Assembly: GCA_016124235.1 (NCBI GenBank)
Contig: WGOC01000008.1
Span: 1-64,000, forward strand
From: a bacterium
Lineage (GTDB): Bacteria > Verrucomicrobiota > Verrucomicrobiia > Limisphaerales > RI-55
Reading direction: 5' to 3'
DNA length: 64,000 bases
Shown here: positions 8,168 to 16,702 of the stretch, in pieces
Position numbering within the stretch: the first letter of the stretch is position 1
Layout of the letters: each line of letters begins with the position of its first letter
Program-made: the position numbers and the translations under genes
The notes under the pieces: generated by a model
Seen by the model: only the letters and a program-made list of their open reading frames with translations
What the model was told of the DNA's origin: nothing
The model's database searches: none

Positions 8168-8956
8168 TCACGCGGGACACACCGCCTCGTGAATGGCATG
8201 CAGCAGCTCTTCCGGCCGGTACGGTTTCTCGAAGTATCCGACCGCGCCGAGTTCATCGGCTCGCTCCCGGAAATCAGTTCGTTTGCTTGCCGTCAGAAAA
8301 ATGATCGGCGTGAGCGTGGGGACCAAAGTTTGAATACGCTCGGCCACCGTGAACCCGTTACCGCCCGGCATCGACACGTCGAGCAACACCAGGTCGGGCC
8401 GCCACTTGATCGCCTTGTCGAGGCCGGTCAATGCGTCGTGCGCCATCGCCACTTCGTAGCCGGCCGCCTTGACGCGCAGCCCCAGCGCTCTCGCGATTTT
8501 CAGATCATCTTCAATGATCAAAAGGCGCTTGGGGGACGTTACGCCGCCGGCCGATGTTTCTTTGGCCGCCGCCGAAACTGCGGGGCTGCCTTGCGGCTCC
8601 GATGCCGCGGCCCGCTTGGCCACGTCGAGCACTTCTTCAAATTGGTACGGCTCACGTAATACGTGCATTGCACCACAATTCTTCGCGACGTCGTCCAATT
8701 CTCCGTTGTCGTCTTTGGCGAGCAAAACCAGTGATAGCGCCGGACAATTTTCCTTCATGCGCGCGGCGACGGTCGGTTCCGGTCCCCGCGCGGCGTTCGC
8801 ATCCAGAAATGCGAGATGCGGTCTCGTCACCCGGGCCATGTTTAAAGCGGCATTTCGGTCGTCCGTGGTCAGCACGCGGAAACCCGCGGATTCCAGGGTC
8901 AATCGCAGGGCCTGCGCGAGATTCACATCATCCTGCACAACTAGTATCGTTTTCAT
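8168..8956 (-). CDS. Double-receiver response regulator with degenerate first receiver
   Basis: A 262-residue protein with two receivers. REC1 (1-120) keeps QDD and the phospho-acceptor position in LAFLDANAA, but the conserved Thr/Ser is replaced (VLLAKDD) and the invariant Lys is Arg (LREPYQ), so it may not switch normally. REC2 (about 143-262) is complete: IEDD, LLLDVSMPGG, FLTASK and FEKPYR. I choose ATG 8956 (MKTILVVQDD), preceded by GGAG at a distance of 10 bases; an alternative ATG at 9022 would overlap the upstream kinase gene by 32 bases. It is a paralogue of the 7312-8139 protein and probably a phosphotransfer or buffering component of the same cluster. Confidence 0.88.
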   Translation of the reverse strand: MKTILVVQDDVNLAQALRLTLESAGFRVLTTDDRNAALNMARVTRPHLAFLDANAARGPEPTVAARMKENCPALSLVLLAKDDNGELDDVAKNCGAMHVLREPYQFEEVLDVAKRAAASEPQGSPAVSAAAKETSAGGVTSPKRLLIIEDDLKIARALGLRVKAAGYEVAMAHDALTGLDKAIKWRPDLVLLDVSMPGGNGFTVAERIQTLVPTLTPIIFLTASKRTDFRERADELGAVGYFEKPYRPEELLHAIHEAVCPA

Positions 8957-8990
8957 TTCGCTCTGGTCTCCGTGCGATTCACCCTCGGAG

Positions 8991-10355
8991 TTAGTCGCTT
9001 CCCTCTGTTGATTCGTTGTCATCCGCGCATTGCCGTACTTTCGATTCAAATGGTAGTTGAAACTCGAAGGCGCTGCCGTTTCCGTTGCTGGTGACGCTGA
9101 TCGTTCCGCCGTGAAGCTCCACGAGCTGCCGGCAAAGATAGAGCCCCAGCCCCAGCCCTCCGCCGCTCGATGACTGGCCTTCCTTGATCTGGTACAGGCG
9201 TTCAAAAATCCGCCCGAGATGATCGGAGGAGATGCCCGGGCCGGAATCTCTGACCACCACCCGGGCCGATTTCTCGGGCGATGAAACACTGTCAATTTCA
9301 ACCGCGACCTTGCCACCCTTGGGCGTGAATTTGAGCGCGTTGCCGACGAGATTGACGACGACCTGGATGATTCGTGTCGGGTCCAGTAGCAGGTCGGGAA
9401 GGGATGCCTTGGCTGCGAGACTCAGCTTGATCTGCTTAAGGTCCGCCACGGAACTTTGTGTCGCGACCGCGCGTTCGACGAGATCCGCCAACGAACAGTT
9501 CTTCAATTCCAGGGTGAATTTTCCCGTGTCCAGCCGAGTGCTGTCGAGCAGGTCATTCAAGCAGACCCGCATCTGCTCGCAGCTTTCCTTGGCCAGCCCG
9601 AGATACTCGATTTGGGTCTCATTGACGGGCCCGGCCAATCCCTCGGCAACGAGGGAGACGAATTCACCCGCGGACGTGAGGGGCGTTTTCAACTCATGCG
9701 AGAGCGTGTGATAGAAGCTCTGGATTTCCTCGTTTTGTTTCACGAGACGCCGATTGGCGTCTTCGAGTTCGATGGTGCGTTGTTCCAGTTCGGCGGTGCG
9801 TTGCAACACGCGCACTTCCAAATCAGCGTTCAACTTGGCGATTTCATCACGCGCTTTTTCGAGCGAAGCGATGGTTTCCTCCAGTTCCGCATTCTTTTCC
9901 TCCAGCTTGTTGACCAGCGTGGCGCTGTACTTCTTCATCATGATCTGCGTATGCGATCCCTTTGCAGAGTGCCGATCACGTTGAGCTTTGCTGTCGGTCA
10001 GCGCCTTTTGCAGAGACTCAACGAGCTGTTCCGCGGAAATGGGCTTGGTCAAATAGCAGTCAGCACCCACGGATATCGCCAGCTCACGATCACCAGGCGA
10101 AGTGTAGGTACTCGTGTAAAAAATGAGTGGCAGATGTTGCAGGTCCTGATCCTTTCGCAATTCATGGCACAGGCGATAGCCGTCCATGTTCGGCATCAAG
10201 ATATCCGAGATGACCGCGTCAACGGGATCGCTGCGCAAGACGTTCAGAGCTTCCTCGCCATCGTTTGCCTCCAATACTTTCATTTGCTCCGCTTCGAGTG
10301 TGACTCGGAGCAACTTCCGGTTCGTGGGATGGTCATCAACAATAAGTACGTTCAT
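8991..10355 (-). CDS. Receiver-first histidine kinase (REC-coiled coil-HisKA-HATPase)
   Basis: The 454-residue soluble kinase starts MNVLIVDDHPTNRKL; this start is fixed by the ATGA overlap with the stop of the preceding gene (10352-10355). The receiver has an Asp in SDILMPNMDGYRL, Thr in YTSTYTS and Lys in YLTKP. A long coiled coil (about residues 150-215) precedes the H-box HTLSHELKTPLT and an HATPase with N-box NLVGNALKFTP, G1 DSGPGIS and G2 GGLGLGLYL. No sensor domain is present. The receiver is very like that of the 6015-7301 kinase, but the kinase core belongs to a different subgroup. It is presumably translationally coupled to the single receiver encoded just upstream. Confidence 0.92.
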   Translation of the reverse strand: MNVLIVDDHPTNRKLLRVTLEAEQMKVLEANDGEEALNVLRSDPVDAVISDILMPNMDGYRLCHELRKDQDLQHLPLIFYTSTYTSPGDRELAISVGADCYLTKPISAEQLVESLQKALTDSKAQRDRHSAKGSHTQIMMKKYSATLVNKLEEKNAELEETIASLEKARDEIAKLNADLEVRVLQRTAELEQRTIELEDANRRLVKQNEEIQSFYHTLSHELKTPLTSAGEFVSLVAEGLAGPVNETQIEYLGLAKESCEQMRVCLNDLLDSTRLDTGKFTLELKNCSLADLVERAVATQSSVADLKQIKLSLAAKASLPDLLLDPTRIIQVVVNLVGNALKFTPKGGKVAVEIDSVSSPEKSARVVVRDSGPGISSDHLGRIFERLYQIKEGQSSSGGGLGLGLYLCRQLVELHGGTISVTSNGNGSAFEFQLPFESKVRQCADDNESTEGSD

Positions 10356-10780
10356 GGTTGGCGCCAGGCTGAGTTGTGAGTCGATGAATCGCCCTTCTGA
10401 TATTCGGCATTTGGGAGAAAATCTGAAATCCGGGCGACCAGAGTCCGGGTGTCGATTGGTTTCGTGATGTAGCCGTCGCAACCGGCGTCCAGCGCCTTCC
10501 GCGAATCGCCTACCATGGCCAGCGCGGTCAGGGCGATGATCGGAATCTCGTCGAACTCCGGGTCTTCACGCAGCCGCCGGGTAAACGTGAGACCATCCTC
10601 GCCGGGCATGTTCAAATCCATGAGGATCAAGTCCGGGTGCTTTTGCGCAAGCAGGCCGGTGGCTTCGGCGGCACTCGCAGCACGCACCGTCTTCCAGCCT
10701 TCGTACTCGAGCACGTCGGCCGTGAGTTTCATGTTGGAAGGGTTGTCCTCCACGATCAATATCAAGGGATTCGTATTCAT
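10352..10780 (-). CDS. Single-domain response regulator (DivK/CheY type)
   Basis: The 142-residue protein is one receiver: ILIVEDN acidic patch, phospho-acceptor Asp in LILMDLNMPGEDG, Thr in ALTALAM and Lys in YITKPIDTRTL. This pattern is that of DivK-like receivers found in phosphorelays, with a short unstructured tail of about 20 residues and no output. The gene overlaps both neighbours by 4 bases (ATGA at 10777-10780 and 10352-10355), so it is translated between the PAS-containing kinase and the receiver-kinase. It is most likely an intermediate carrier between those two kinases. Confidence 0.92.
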   Translation of the reverse strand: MNTNPLILIVEDNPSNMKLTADVLEYEGWKTVRAASAAEATGLLAQKHPDLILMDLNMPGEDGLTFTRRLREDPEFDEIPIIALTALAMVGDSRKALDAGCDGYITKPIDTRTLVARISDFLPNAEYQKGDSSTHNSAWRQP

Positions 10781-12444
10781 GATTGTTGTGCTTTCCTAAC
10801 TCGCGGAAGATCGATGACAAACGTGCTGCCCCGGCCGGGTTCACTTTGCACCTGAACGGAACCGCCTTGCAGATGGACAATCCGACGGGTCAATGCCAGG
10901 CCCAGCCCGGTGCCTTCGTAGCGGCGACTCGATCCGGAATCGAGTTGTTGAAACTCCGTAAAGAGCTTTTTCAGATCGTCCGCCGAAATCCCGATGCCCG
11001 TGTCGTGCACGCTCAGCGTGATGCGGTTGTCACCGGCGGCCGTGACGTTGATGGTTACCTGGCCACGTTCGCGGTTGAATTTCACGGCGTTGGCGATGAG
11101 GTTGTAGAGCACCTGCTTGAATTTCGGTTGGTCCAGCTTCACTTCGTCGACCGCCGAATCCACGCAATGACGGATCTCCACGCCCTTGCGGAATGCCATC
11201 GGGGAAACCACGGAACACACCTCCTGCAACGCGTGGCTGATGCGGAATGTCTCGGGCGAAAAGATCATCTTGCCGGCCTCGATCTTCGAGAGATCGAGCA
11301 CGTTGTTGATCAACCGCAGCAAATGCCGGCCACTGTTCAGCACGTCATTCAGATACTCGCTCTGCTTCTCGTTGAGCTCGCCCGCCTTGCCGTCCACCAG
11401 GAACTCGCTGAACCCGATGATGCCGTTGAGCGGCGTCCGCAGCTCGTGGCTCATGTTGGCGAGGAACGACGACTTCAAACGGTCGGACGATTCGGCCCGT
11501 TCCTTGGCGCGCTGCAGCTCGGCGGTACGCTCGGCGACGCGCCGTTCTAACTCCGCGTTTTCCCGCCGCACATCATCGTGCGCTTGTTTGTGCCCGGTGA
11601 TGTCGCGCAGTGAGGCAAGGAACGCCACGCTCTCGCCCCAGACGAATTCGACCATCCGGATTTCCGCCACGCCCGTGGTGCCGTCGCCGCGGCGGATGTC
11701 CAGTTCCGCGACCTGATTTTCCGCAACCGGAAAGCCAAAGGGTTGTCCCATCAAATCGTCCCGTCGGCGACCAAACATCTGGGCGGCCATCGGATTGGCG
11801 AACTGGATGATGCCCTCGGCATCCACGATGATAATCGCGTCGGCATTGGCCTCGATGATCGTGCGGATGCGCGCCTCGCTCTCCTGCAGCTGCCGGGCGC
11901 GCACGTTCAGCTCGCTCATTAGCCGATTGCGTTCAATTGCGTTGACGATCGAGCGGACGAGCAACGGGCCCATGCCGGCGTCCTTCACCAGATAATCCTG
12001 CGCCCCGCGGCGGAGCAGATCCCGCGAAGCCGCGCCGTCGCGCAACCCCGTCAGAACAATGATCGGCAGATTGGGCGCCGCCTGGTGCAGTTCGTAGAAG
12101 GTCACCTTCCCGGAACTATCCGGGAGCTGCAGGTCCAGCAACGCGATGTCGAACGTGTGGTCCTGCAACTTTTCCAGGGCTTCCGCGAGCCGTTCCGCAC
12201 CGACGACGGACACTCGTCCAAACGCGGTTTCCAGTTGTTCACGAATGAGCAGCGCATCCGTTTCATTGTCCTCGATTACCAGCACCCGCACCGGCGTGGG
12301 GCCGCTCGGAAACTCGGGGGCCAACTGCCTCGTTTCATCCTCACTCAACTGCATCAGATTACTTCGTGGTTCCATCATTGAAAAACGGTACGCCGGCGCG
12401 GCTCGCTGTCCGTTGGCCTGGTCGTTTATGAAGTCCTCCCTCAT
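10777..12444 (-). CDS. REC-PAS-histidine kinase
   Basis: The 555-residue soluble kinase has an N-terminal receiver (about residues 50-170: VIEDNETDALL, LLDLQLPDSSG, VLTGLRD, YLVKDAG), a PAS domain (about 190-300, starting RTIIEANADAIIIVDAEG), a coiled coil AELERRVAERTAELQRA, then HisKA with ANMSHELRTPLNG and HATPase with LIANAVKFN, DTGIGIS and GTGLGLALT. The PAS domain probably senses an internal ligand or redox cue. Its start ATG 12442-12444 overlaps the stop of the KaiB-domain kinase gene (ATGA), and its stop overlaps the next receiver the same way, so four genes in a row are coupled. It is likely part of the clock output relay. Confidence 0.92.
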   Translation of the reverse strand: MREDFINDQANGQRAAPAYRFSMMEPRSNLMQLSEDETRQLAPEFPSGPTPVRVLVIEDNETDALLIREQLETAFGRVSVVGAERLAEALEKLQDHTFDIALLDLQLPDSSGKVTFYELHQAAPNLPIIVLTGLRDGAASRDLLRRGAQDYLVKDAGMGPLLVRSIVNAIERNRLMSELNVRARQLQESEARIRTIIEANADAIIIVDAEGIIQFANPMAAQMFGRRRDDLMGQPFGFPVAENQVAELDIRRGDGTTGVAEIRMVEFVWGESVAFLASLRDITGHKQAHDDVRRENAELERRVAERTAELQRAKERAESSDRLKSSFLANMSHELRTPLNGIIGFSEFLVDGKAGELNEKQSEYLNDVLNSGRHLLRLINNVLDLSKIEAGKMIFSPETFRISHALQEVCSVVSPMAFRKGVEIRHCVDSAVDEVKLDQPKFKQVLYNLIANAVKFNRERGQVTINVTAAGDNRITLSVHDTGIGISADDLKKLFTEFQQLDSGSSRRYEGTGLGLALTRRIVHLQGGSVQVQSEPGRGSTFVIDLPRVRKAQQS

Positions 12445-14624
12445 GAGTCGAGCAACTCCCGCAAACGCCGGCTCAAGCCCGACAAGGTAAATGGCTTGGG
12501 CAATGCCGCGGTGCCAAACTCGGGGATGACTCCGGTTTCATTGGGCGCGGGCGGGTAACCGGAAATGAACAAAATGCGTGCGTTGGGATGGGCGGCGCGC
12601 AGTGCCTGGGCGAGCGCTTTGCCCCCCATCTTCGGCATCCGTCCGTCGGTGATCAACGCATCCAACCGCGGCAGCGTCTCCGAATGCAGAAGATCCAGCG
12701 CCTGGGCTCCGTCCCCGGCTTCGGCGACGTGGTAACCCAGATCGCGCAATGACGCGGCGGCCATCTTCCGCAGCGGCTCGTCATCGTCGACCAGGAGAAC
12801 CGCCTCTGATCCCCGGGCAACGCCGGCGGGTTCCCGCTCGGGCACCTCAGCGCGGGCGGTTTCGGTCGCGCACGGGAAGTGAATTTCCACAAACGTGCCT
12901 TCGCCGAGCAGGCTGCTCACCGACATGACACCGCCGTTTTGTTTGACGATGCCCTGACAGACCGCCAGCCCGAGCCCGTCGCGACGCGGGTCCTTGGTGG
13001 TATAAAATGGCTCAAAGACATGGGAGAGCACTTCCTCGCTCATGCCACAGCCGTTGTCCGACATCACGAGTTTCACGTAGGCCCCGGGCAGGAGATCGGG
13101 ATGGGTGCGGCTGGTTTCCCGATCGAGCTTCGCCCGGAACAATTCCACGTTGAGCTCACCACCGTCCGGCATCGCCTCCCGCGCGTTGGCGGCAAGATTC
13201 ATGATCAACACTTCGATCTGTTGCGGATCCACCTGCACCCACAAACCGCCTTCCCCTTGGCGCACGCGCAACGCCACACTCGGACCCAGCGTATCCCGCA
13301 GTGCGGCAGACAGGCGTTCAAACAATGTCCCCAAGTCGACAACCCGGGGCTCACTCGGTTGATTCTGGCTGAACGTCAGCAACTGATTGGTGATGCGCGC
13401 CGCCTGGGTCGCGGACGATTTCATGATCTCGACCACTTCACTGATCTCGCCATCGTCGCGCATCTTCATGTGCACCAACTCGGAGCCGATCATCACGCCG
13501 CACATCAGGTTGTTGAACCGGTGGGCGACGCCGGCGGCAAGCTGGCGGCCGAGTTCGAGTTTCTGCAATTCCAGATAATGCCGTTCAAGTTCGCGGCGCG
13601 CGGTCATGTCCCGGGTGATCTTGCAGTAACCGGTGATGCAGCCTTCCTCGTCCTTGATCGTGGAAAAAACGACGTTCGCCCAGAATTGCGAACCATCCTT
13701 GCGCAGGCGCCAGCCTTCGTCCTCCACCCGGCCGGTCTGGCGGGCGGCGGTAAGCAGGCGTTCGCCCTTGCGGCTGGCAACATCTTCGTCCACATGGAAC
13801 CGCGAAAAGTGCACTCCCAGGACCTCGTCCTTGCGATAGCCGAAGAGCCGCTCGGCACCGCCATTCCATTCGGCGATGCGGCCCAGCGGATCCACGATCA
13901 TGATCGCGTAATCGCTCGATCCTTCCACCATCAGGCGCAGGTGCTCCTCGCGATTGTGCAATGCCGCCTCGGTGGCCTTGCGCTCGGTGATGTCGCGGAG
14001 AAAGGCCGCGTAGGCCGGCCGCCCGGCCCACTGGATTTCCGCCGCGCGCACATCGGCCACAACCGTCGTCTGATCCGGCCGCAGGACCGCCAGCTCCATG
14101 AATTTGTCGATGGCGATCGGAAACCCGAACTCGCGCCCGATCAATTGCGCGGCCGGCCGGCCCAGCAACACTTCCGCGGCCGGATTGGCAAACTTCACCA
14201 CGCCATGCCGGTCGATGATCACAATGGCGTCGATGCTTTTCTCGATCACGTGGGTTGATGCCGTATGATCGATCTCGATCGGCGGCGTCGGTAGCCGGGG
14301 TCGTGATTTGCGGCGACGCGGCGGGCGCGTCTGGCTGACCGCCGGCGCCGGTGGGGGTGGAATCATCAACTCAATCATGGCTGCCTCGATATCTTCCAAA
14401 TCGCCGATGACGCGCCGGACCTTGCCGTGCGCACGACAGACCAGGGTGGGTGTCGCCAGTATGTGCGCCGTCTCCGCCGCCCGGGCGCGTCGCATGACGT
14501 CGATGACTTCCAGCGACATGGTCGCGTCGGGATGCCGCCGGCAATAATTCCGCAGCCGCCGAATCAACCGCCGACCCGAGACGGTGCGGCCGGCGATGTA
14601 GAGTGAGAGTTGATATTCGCACAT
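12441..14624 (-). CDS. SasA-like hybrid kinase: KaiB-fold domain-PAS-PAS-HisKA-HATPase-REC
   Basis: This 727-residue protein starts with a KaiB-like thioredoxin-fold domain (residues 1-90): YQLSLYIAGRTVSGRRLIRR, LEVIDV, then ILATPTLVCRAHGKVRRVIG, closely matching the [15 protein letters not shown] core of the KaiB encoded nearby. Cyanobacterial SasA uses such a domain to bind KaiC. After a Pro/Arg-rich linker come two PAS domains (about 125-220 and 230-345), a kinase core with H-box AAGVAHRFNNLM, N-box NLAANAREAM, DNGCGM and DGLGLA, and a C-terminal receiver with phospho-acceptor Asp in ALITDGRMPKMGG and Lys in LPKPF. I choose ATG 14624 (MCEYQ), preceded by GAGG; a TTG at 14633 is the alternative. 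It lies downstream of kaiC in the same direction and is the obvious candidate to read KaiC state. Confidence 0.88.
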   Translation of the reverse strand: MCEYQLSLYIAGRTVSGRRLIRRLRNYCRRHPDATMSLEVIDVMRRARAAETAHILATPTLVCRAHGKVRRVIGDLEDIEAAMIELMIPPPPAPAVSQTRPPRRRKSRPRLPTPPIEIDHTASTHVIEKSIDAIVIIDRHGVVKFANPAAEVLLGRPAAQLIGREFGFPIAIDKFMELAVLRPDQTTVVADVRAAEIQWAGRPAYAAFLRDITERKATEAALHNREEHLRLMVEGSSDYAIMIVDPLGRIAEWNGGAERLFGYRKDEVLGVHFSRFHVDEDVASRKGERLLTAARQTGRVEDEGWRLRKDGSQFWANVVFSTIKDEEGCITGYCKITRDMTARRELERHYLELQKLELGRQLAAGVAHRFNNLMCGVMIGSELVHMKMRDDGEISEVVEIMKSSATQAARITNQLLTFSQNQPSEPRVVDLGTLFERLSAALRDTLGPSVALRVRQGEGGLWVQVDPQQIEVLIMNLAANAREAMPDGGELNVELFRAKLDRETSRTHPDLLPGAYVKLVMSDNGCGMSEEVLSHVFEPFYTTKDPRRDGLGLAVCQGIVKQNGGVMSVSSLLGEGTFVEIHFPCATETARAEVPEREPAGVARGSEAVLLVDDDEPLRKMAAASLRDLGYHVAEAGDGAQALDLLHSETLPRLDALITDGRMPKMGGKALAQALRAAHPNARILFISGYPPAPNETGVIPEFGTAALPKPFTLSGLSRRLRELLDS

Positions 14625-14747
14625 GCGCCTCAATTTCCATGGCTGACACCGTGTGGTTTATCATGATGAACAGAGCGGTGACGATGACTGACCAGGTGGG
14701 TTCCACCGTCCCGCCGTGACACCCGCCGGAAACGCGTCAGTTGCCGC

Positions 14748-14798
14748 TCCCGCCAGGCGATCAACGTGCGAACCCTCGCGGTGATCGCGCTGGCGGGA
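14748..14798. other. Long hairpin between kaiC and the KaiB-domain kinase gene
   Basis: Arms TCCCGCCAG-GCGATCA (14748-14763) and TGATCGC-G-CTGGCGGGA (14782-14798) pair over 16 bp with a single bulged G and an 18-base loop. In the RNA from the minus strand the hairpin starts 50 bases after the kaiC stop codon. No U-run follows, so it is not a standard terminator; it may be an attenuator or RNA-stability element setting the ratio of KaiC to the kinase. A 65-codon frame (14630-14827) crosses it but is not convincing as a gene. The rest of the 223-base gap shows nothing recognisable. Confidence 0.6.
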
Positions 14799-14847
14799 AC
14801 TTTTATGATGCGCGCTGCCGAATTCATTTGGTCATACCTGGTCGCGT

Positions 14848-16398
14848 TTAGCGGGCTTCAAACATACCGCTCACCCGGGCGAGCTCCTCGACCTGCACCT
14901 GCTGCGGGAAGCCCGACAAAATGCCGGTGACATTCCGAAACGCCTTGCCGATGTGCATGCCCTTCTGGTCAATCGTGAACTCGCGGATTTCCTTGTCGTG
15001 CATGGAACCTCGCATCTTCAGCACGGTGATTCCGCGTCGCATTTCGCCCAGCATTTCCACGTAACGCAACAGGATGATCGAGTCCGTGATCGTTGAGATA
15101 TGCGCTTCGGTGACCGAGCTGCCGCCCATGAGCGTGGGTGTTGTGGCGGTGAACAACCCGCCGATCTCGTGGTGCTTGATGAAGGATGTCAAACCGATGA
15201 CAAATTCGCGGTAGCCCTTCAAAGAGGCCACGCGCTCCAGCGCCGACAAGCTGTCCACCGCCAGGCGATGCGGTTTGAACTCTTCAACGAGCTTTTTGAT
15301 GCGAACAAGGTGATCCTCCAGGCCGGCGGATTCGGGATAAACACTGATCACCTTCAGCTTGCCCTTCTTCTCAAGGTCATCGAAATCGACGCCCCAACCG
15401 GTGGCGTTGCGGAACAACTGGTCGCGGCTTTCTTCAAAGGCCAGCAACAGGCTGCGCTCGCCCTCGGCCAAACCACCCGCGATAAACTCGGTCGTCATCA
15501 GCGTCTTGCCACAACCGGTCGCGCCGGTAACGAGGATGATCGAATCGCGGAAGAAGCCGCCCCCGCACATCTTGTCCAGCTCGACATTGCCGGAGGAAAT
15601 ACGCACGTCGGAGGATTTTTGCTTCAACTCAATGGCCGACAGCGGAATGACGATGATGCCTTCGCCCGGGATCACCGTGAATGGATATTCGCCCTTCTGG
15701 TGATGGGTGCCGCGGAACTTCAAGGTTTCAATGGTCCGCCGGCGCTTTTCGTCCTCGAGAATATTGCGGAGGATGATAACGTTGTCGGCGACGAATTCCT
15801 CAACGCCATACCGGCTGATCTCGCCGTATTCTTCGTTGCGTTCGGCGGTCATCACCGAGGTCACGTTCATGCCCTTCAACGCAGTGGCAATCCGGAACAA
15901 CTCGCGCCGAACCACTGCCGGCTCGGAGAACTGCGTGAAGATCGCCCCCAGGGAATCCACCGCGACGCGCTGGGCCTTCACCTTGTTGACCGCATTTTCA
16001 ATGCGCGCGAGCAGGGCACCCAGGTCGTAGGATCCGGCGACCACCACTTCCTCGGGTTGCGGCGAGGCATCCACGAACGCCCACTTCTTCTCGGCTTCCC
16101 ACGCTTCGATGTCCCAGCCCAGCCCCTTCATGTTTGCCCGGATGTCCTTGGGCGATTCTTCAAACGTGACGAAGACGCCCCGCTCACCTTCCTTGATTCC
16201 CTCGGCCAGGAATTGCACGGCGAACACCGTCTTGGCGCTGCCGGCGGAACCGGTCACCAGGGTGGTCCGTTGCTGCGGCAGACCGCCTTCGGTGATCAGG
16301 TCGAGCCCCGGAATGCCGGTGGCCAGTTTGCCAATGCTGTTGACTGAGGGGACGACGGCAGCGCCGGCACCGTTTCCTTTTGGTTGATTGCTCTTCAT
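14848..16398 (-). CDS. kaiC: KaiC circadian clock ATPase/autokinase
   Basis: The 516-residue product (S. elongatus KaiC is 519) is a double RecA-fold ATPase forming hexamers. CI has Walker A GSAGSAKT (50-57) and catalytic Glu pair TFEES (80-81); CII has GATGCGKT (292-299) and FEES (322-323). The CII phosphorylation segment VTEAHISTITD (429-439) retains all three residues equivalent to T426, S431 and T432 of the cyanobacterial clock (here T430, S435, T436). The C-terminal tail keeps FRNVTGILSGFPQ, where KaiA binds in cyanobacteria. I choose ATG 16398, 10 bases after the kaiB stop; a TTG at 16419 would overlap kaiB. A clock or timer role is inferred from these features and from the kaiB and KaiA-like genes directly upstream. 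Confidence 0.96.
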   Translation of the reverse strand: MKSNQPKGNGAGAAVVPSVNSIGKLATGIPGLDLITEGGLPQQRTTLVTGSAGSAKTVFAVQFLAEGIKEGERGVFVTFEESPKDIRANMKGLGWDIEAWEAEKKWAFVDASPQPEEVVVAGSYDLGALLARIENAVNKVKAQRVAVDSLGAIFTQFSEPAVVRRELFRIATALKGMNVTSVMTAERNEEYGEISRYGVEEFVADNVIILRNILEDEKRRRTIETLKFRGTHHQKGEYPFTVIPGEGIIVIPLSAIELKQKSSDVRISSGNVELDKMCGGGFFRDSIILVTGATGCGKTLMTTEFIAGGLAEGERSLLLAFEESRDQLFRNATGWGVDFDDLEKKGKLKVISVYPESAGLEDHLVRIKKLVEEFKPHRLAVDSLSALERVASLKGYREFVIGLTSFIKHHEIGGLFTATTPTLMGGSSVTEAHISTITDSIILLRYVEMLGEMRRGITVLKMRGSMHDKEIREFTIDQKGMHIGKAFRNVTGILSGFPQQVQVEELARVSGMFEAR

Positions 16399-16408
16399 GA
16401 TGTTCGTT

Positions 16409-16702
16409 TCAGTGGTCAAGTTTCTTGTTGGTGTCCAGCAGCTCGAGTCCGATCAACACCTTGTCGGTGTCGGACAAGTCGCCGATGATGCGCCGCAAAG
16501 GTGGCGGCAGGTGCTTGATGAGCGTCGGGGTGGCGAGGATCTTTTCGTCCTCCGCCAGCTGTGGCCGCTCGAGGACATCAATGACGAGCATTTCGTATTG
16601 GCCTCCCAGCTCGACCTCGCAAATTCGTCGGAGATTGGCAATGGCCCGCTCGGCGCGGGGCGTGTTGCCCGTGATGTAAAGTTTCAGTGTGAACTTGTTC
16701 AT
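16409..16702 (-). CDS. kaiB: KaiB clock protein
   Basis: The 97-residue protein has the whole KaiB sequence pattern: [39 protein letters not shown], then [20 protein letters not shown] and a C-terminal KVLIGLELL strand/helix. In cyanobacteria KaiB flips to a thioredoxin-like fold, binds phosphorylated KaiC and sequesters KaiA. Length is typical (about 100 aa). The start ATG 16700-16702 overlaps the stop of the KaiA-like gene as ATGA, which rules out the longer frame that would extend 40 codons into that gene. kaiC follows 10 bases downstream, so KaiA-like, KaiB and KaiC are probably made from one message. Confidence 0.97.
   Translation of the reverse strand: MNKFTLKLYITGNTPRAERAIANLRRICEVELGGQYEMLVIDVLERPQLAEDEKILATPTLIKHLPPPLRRIIGDLSDTDKVLIGLELLDTNKKLDH

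Noticed and set aside
14630..14827. A 65-codon frame between kaiC and the KaiB-domain kinase
   Set aside because: Crosses the long hairpin and is a featureless basic sequence; more likely non-coding.
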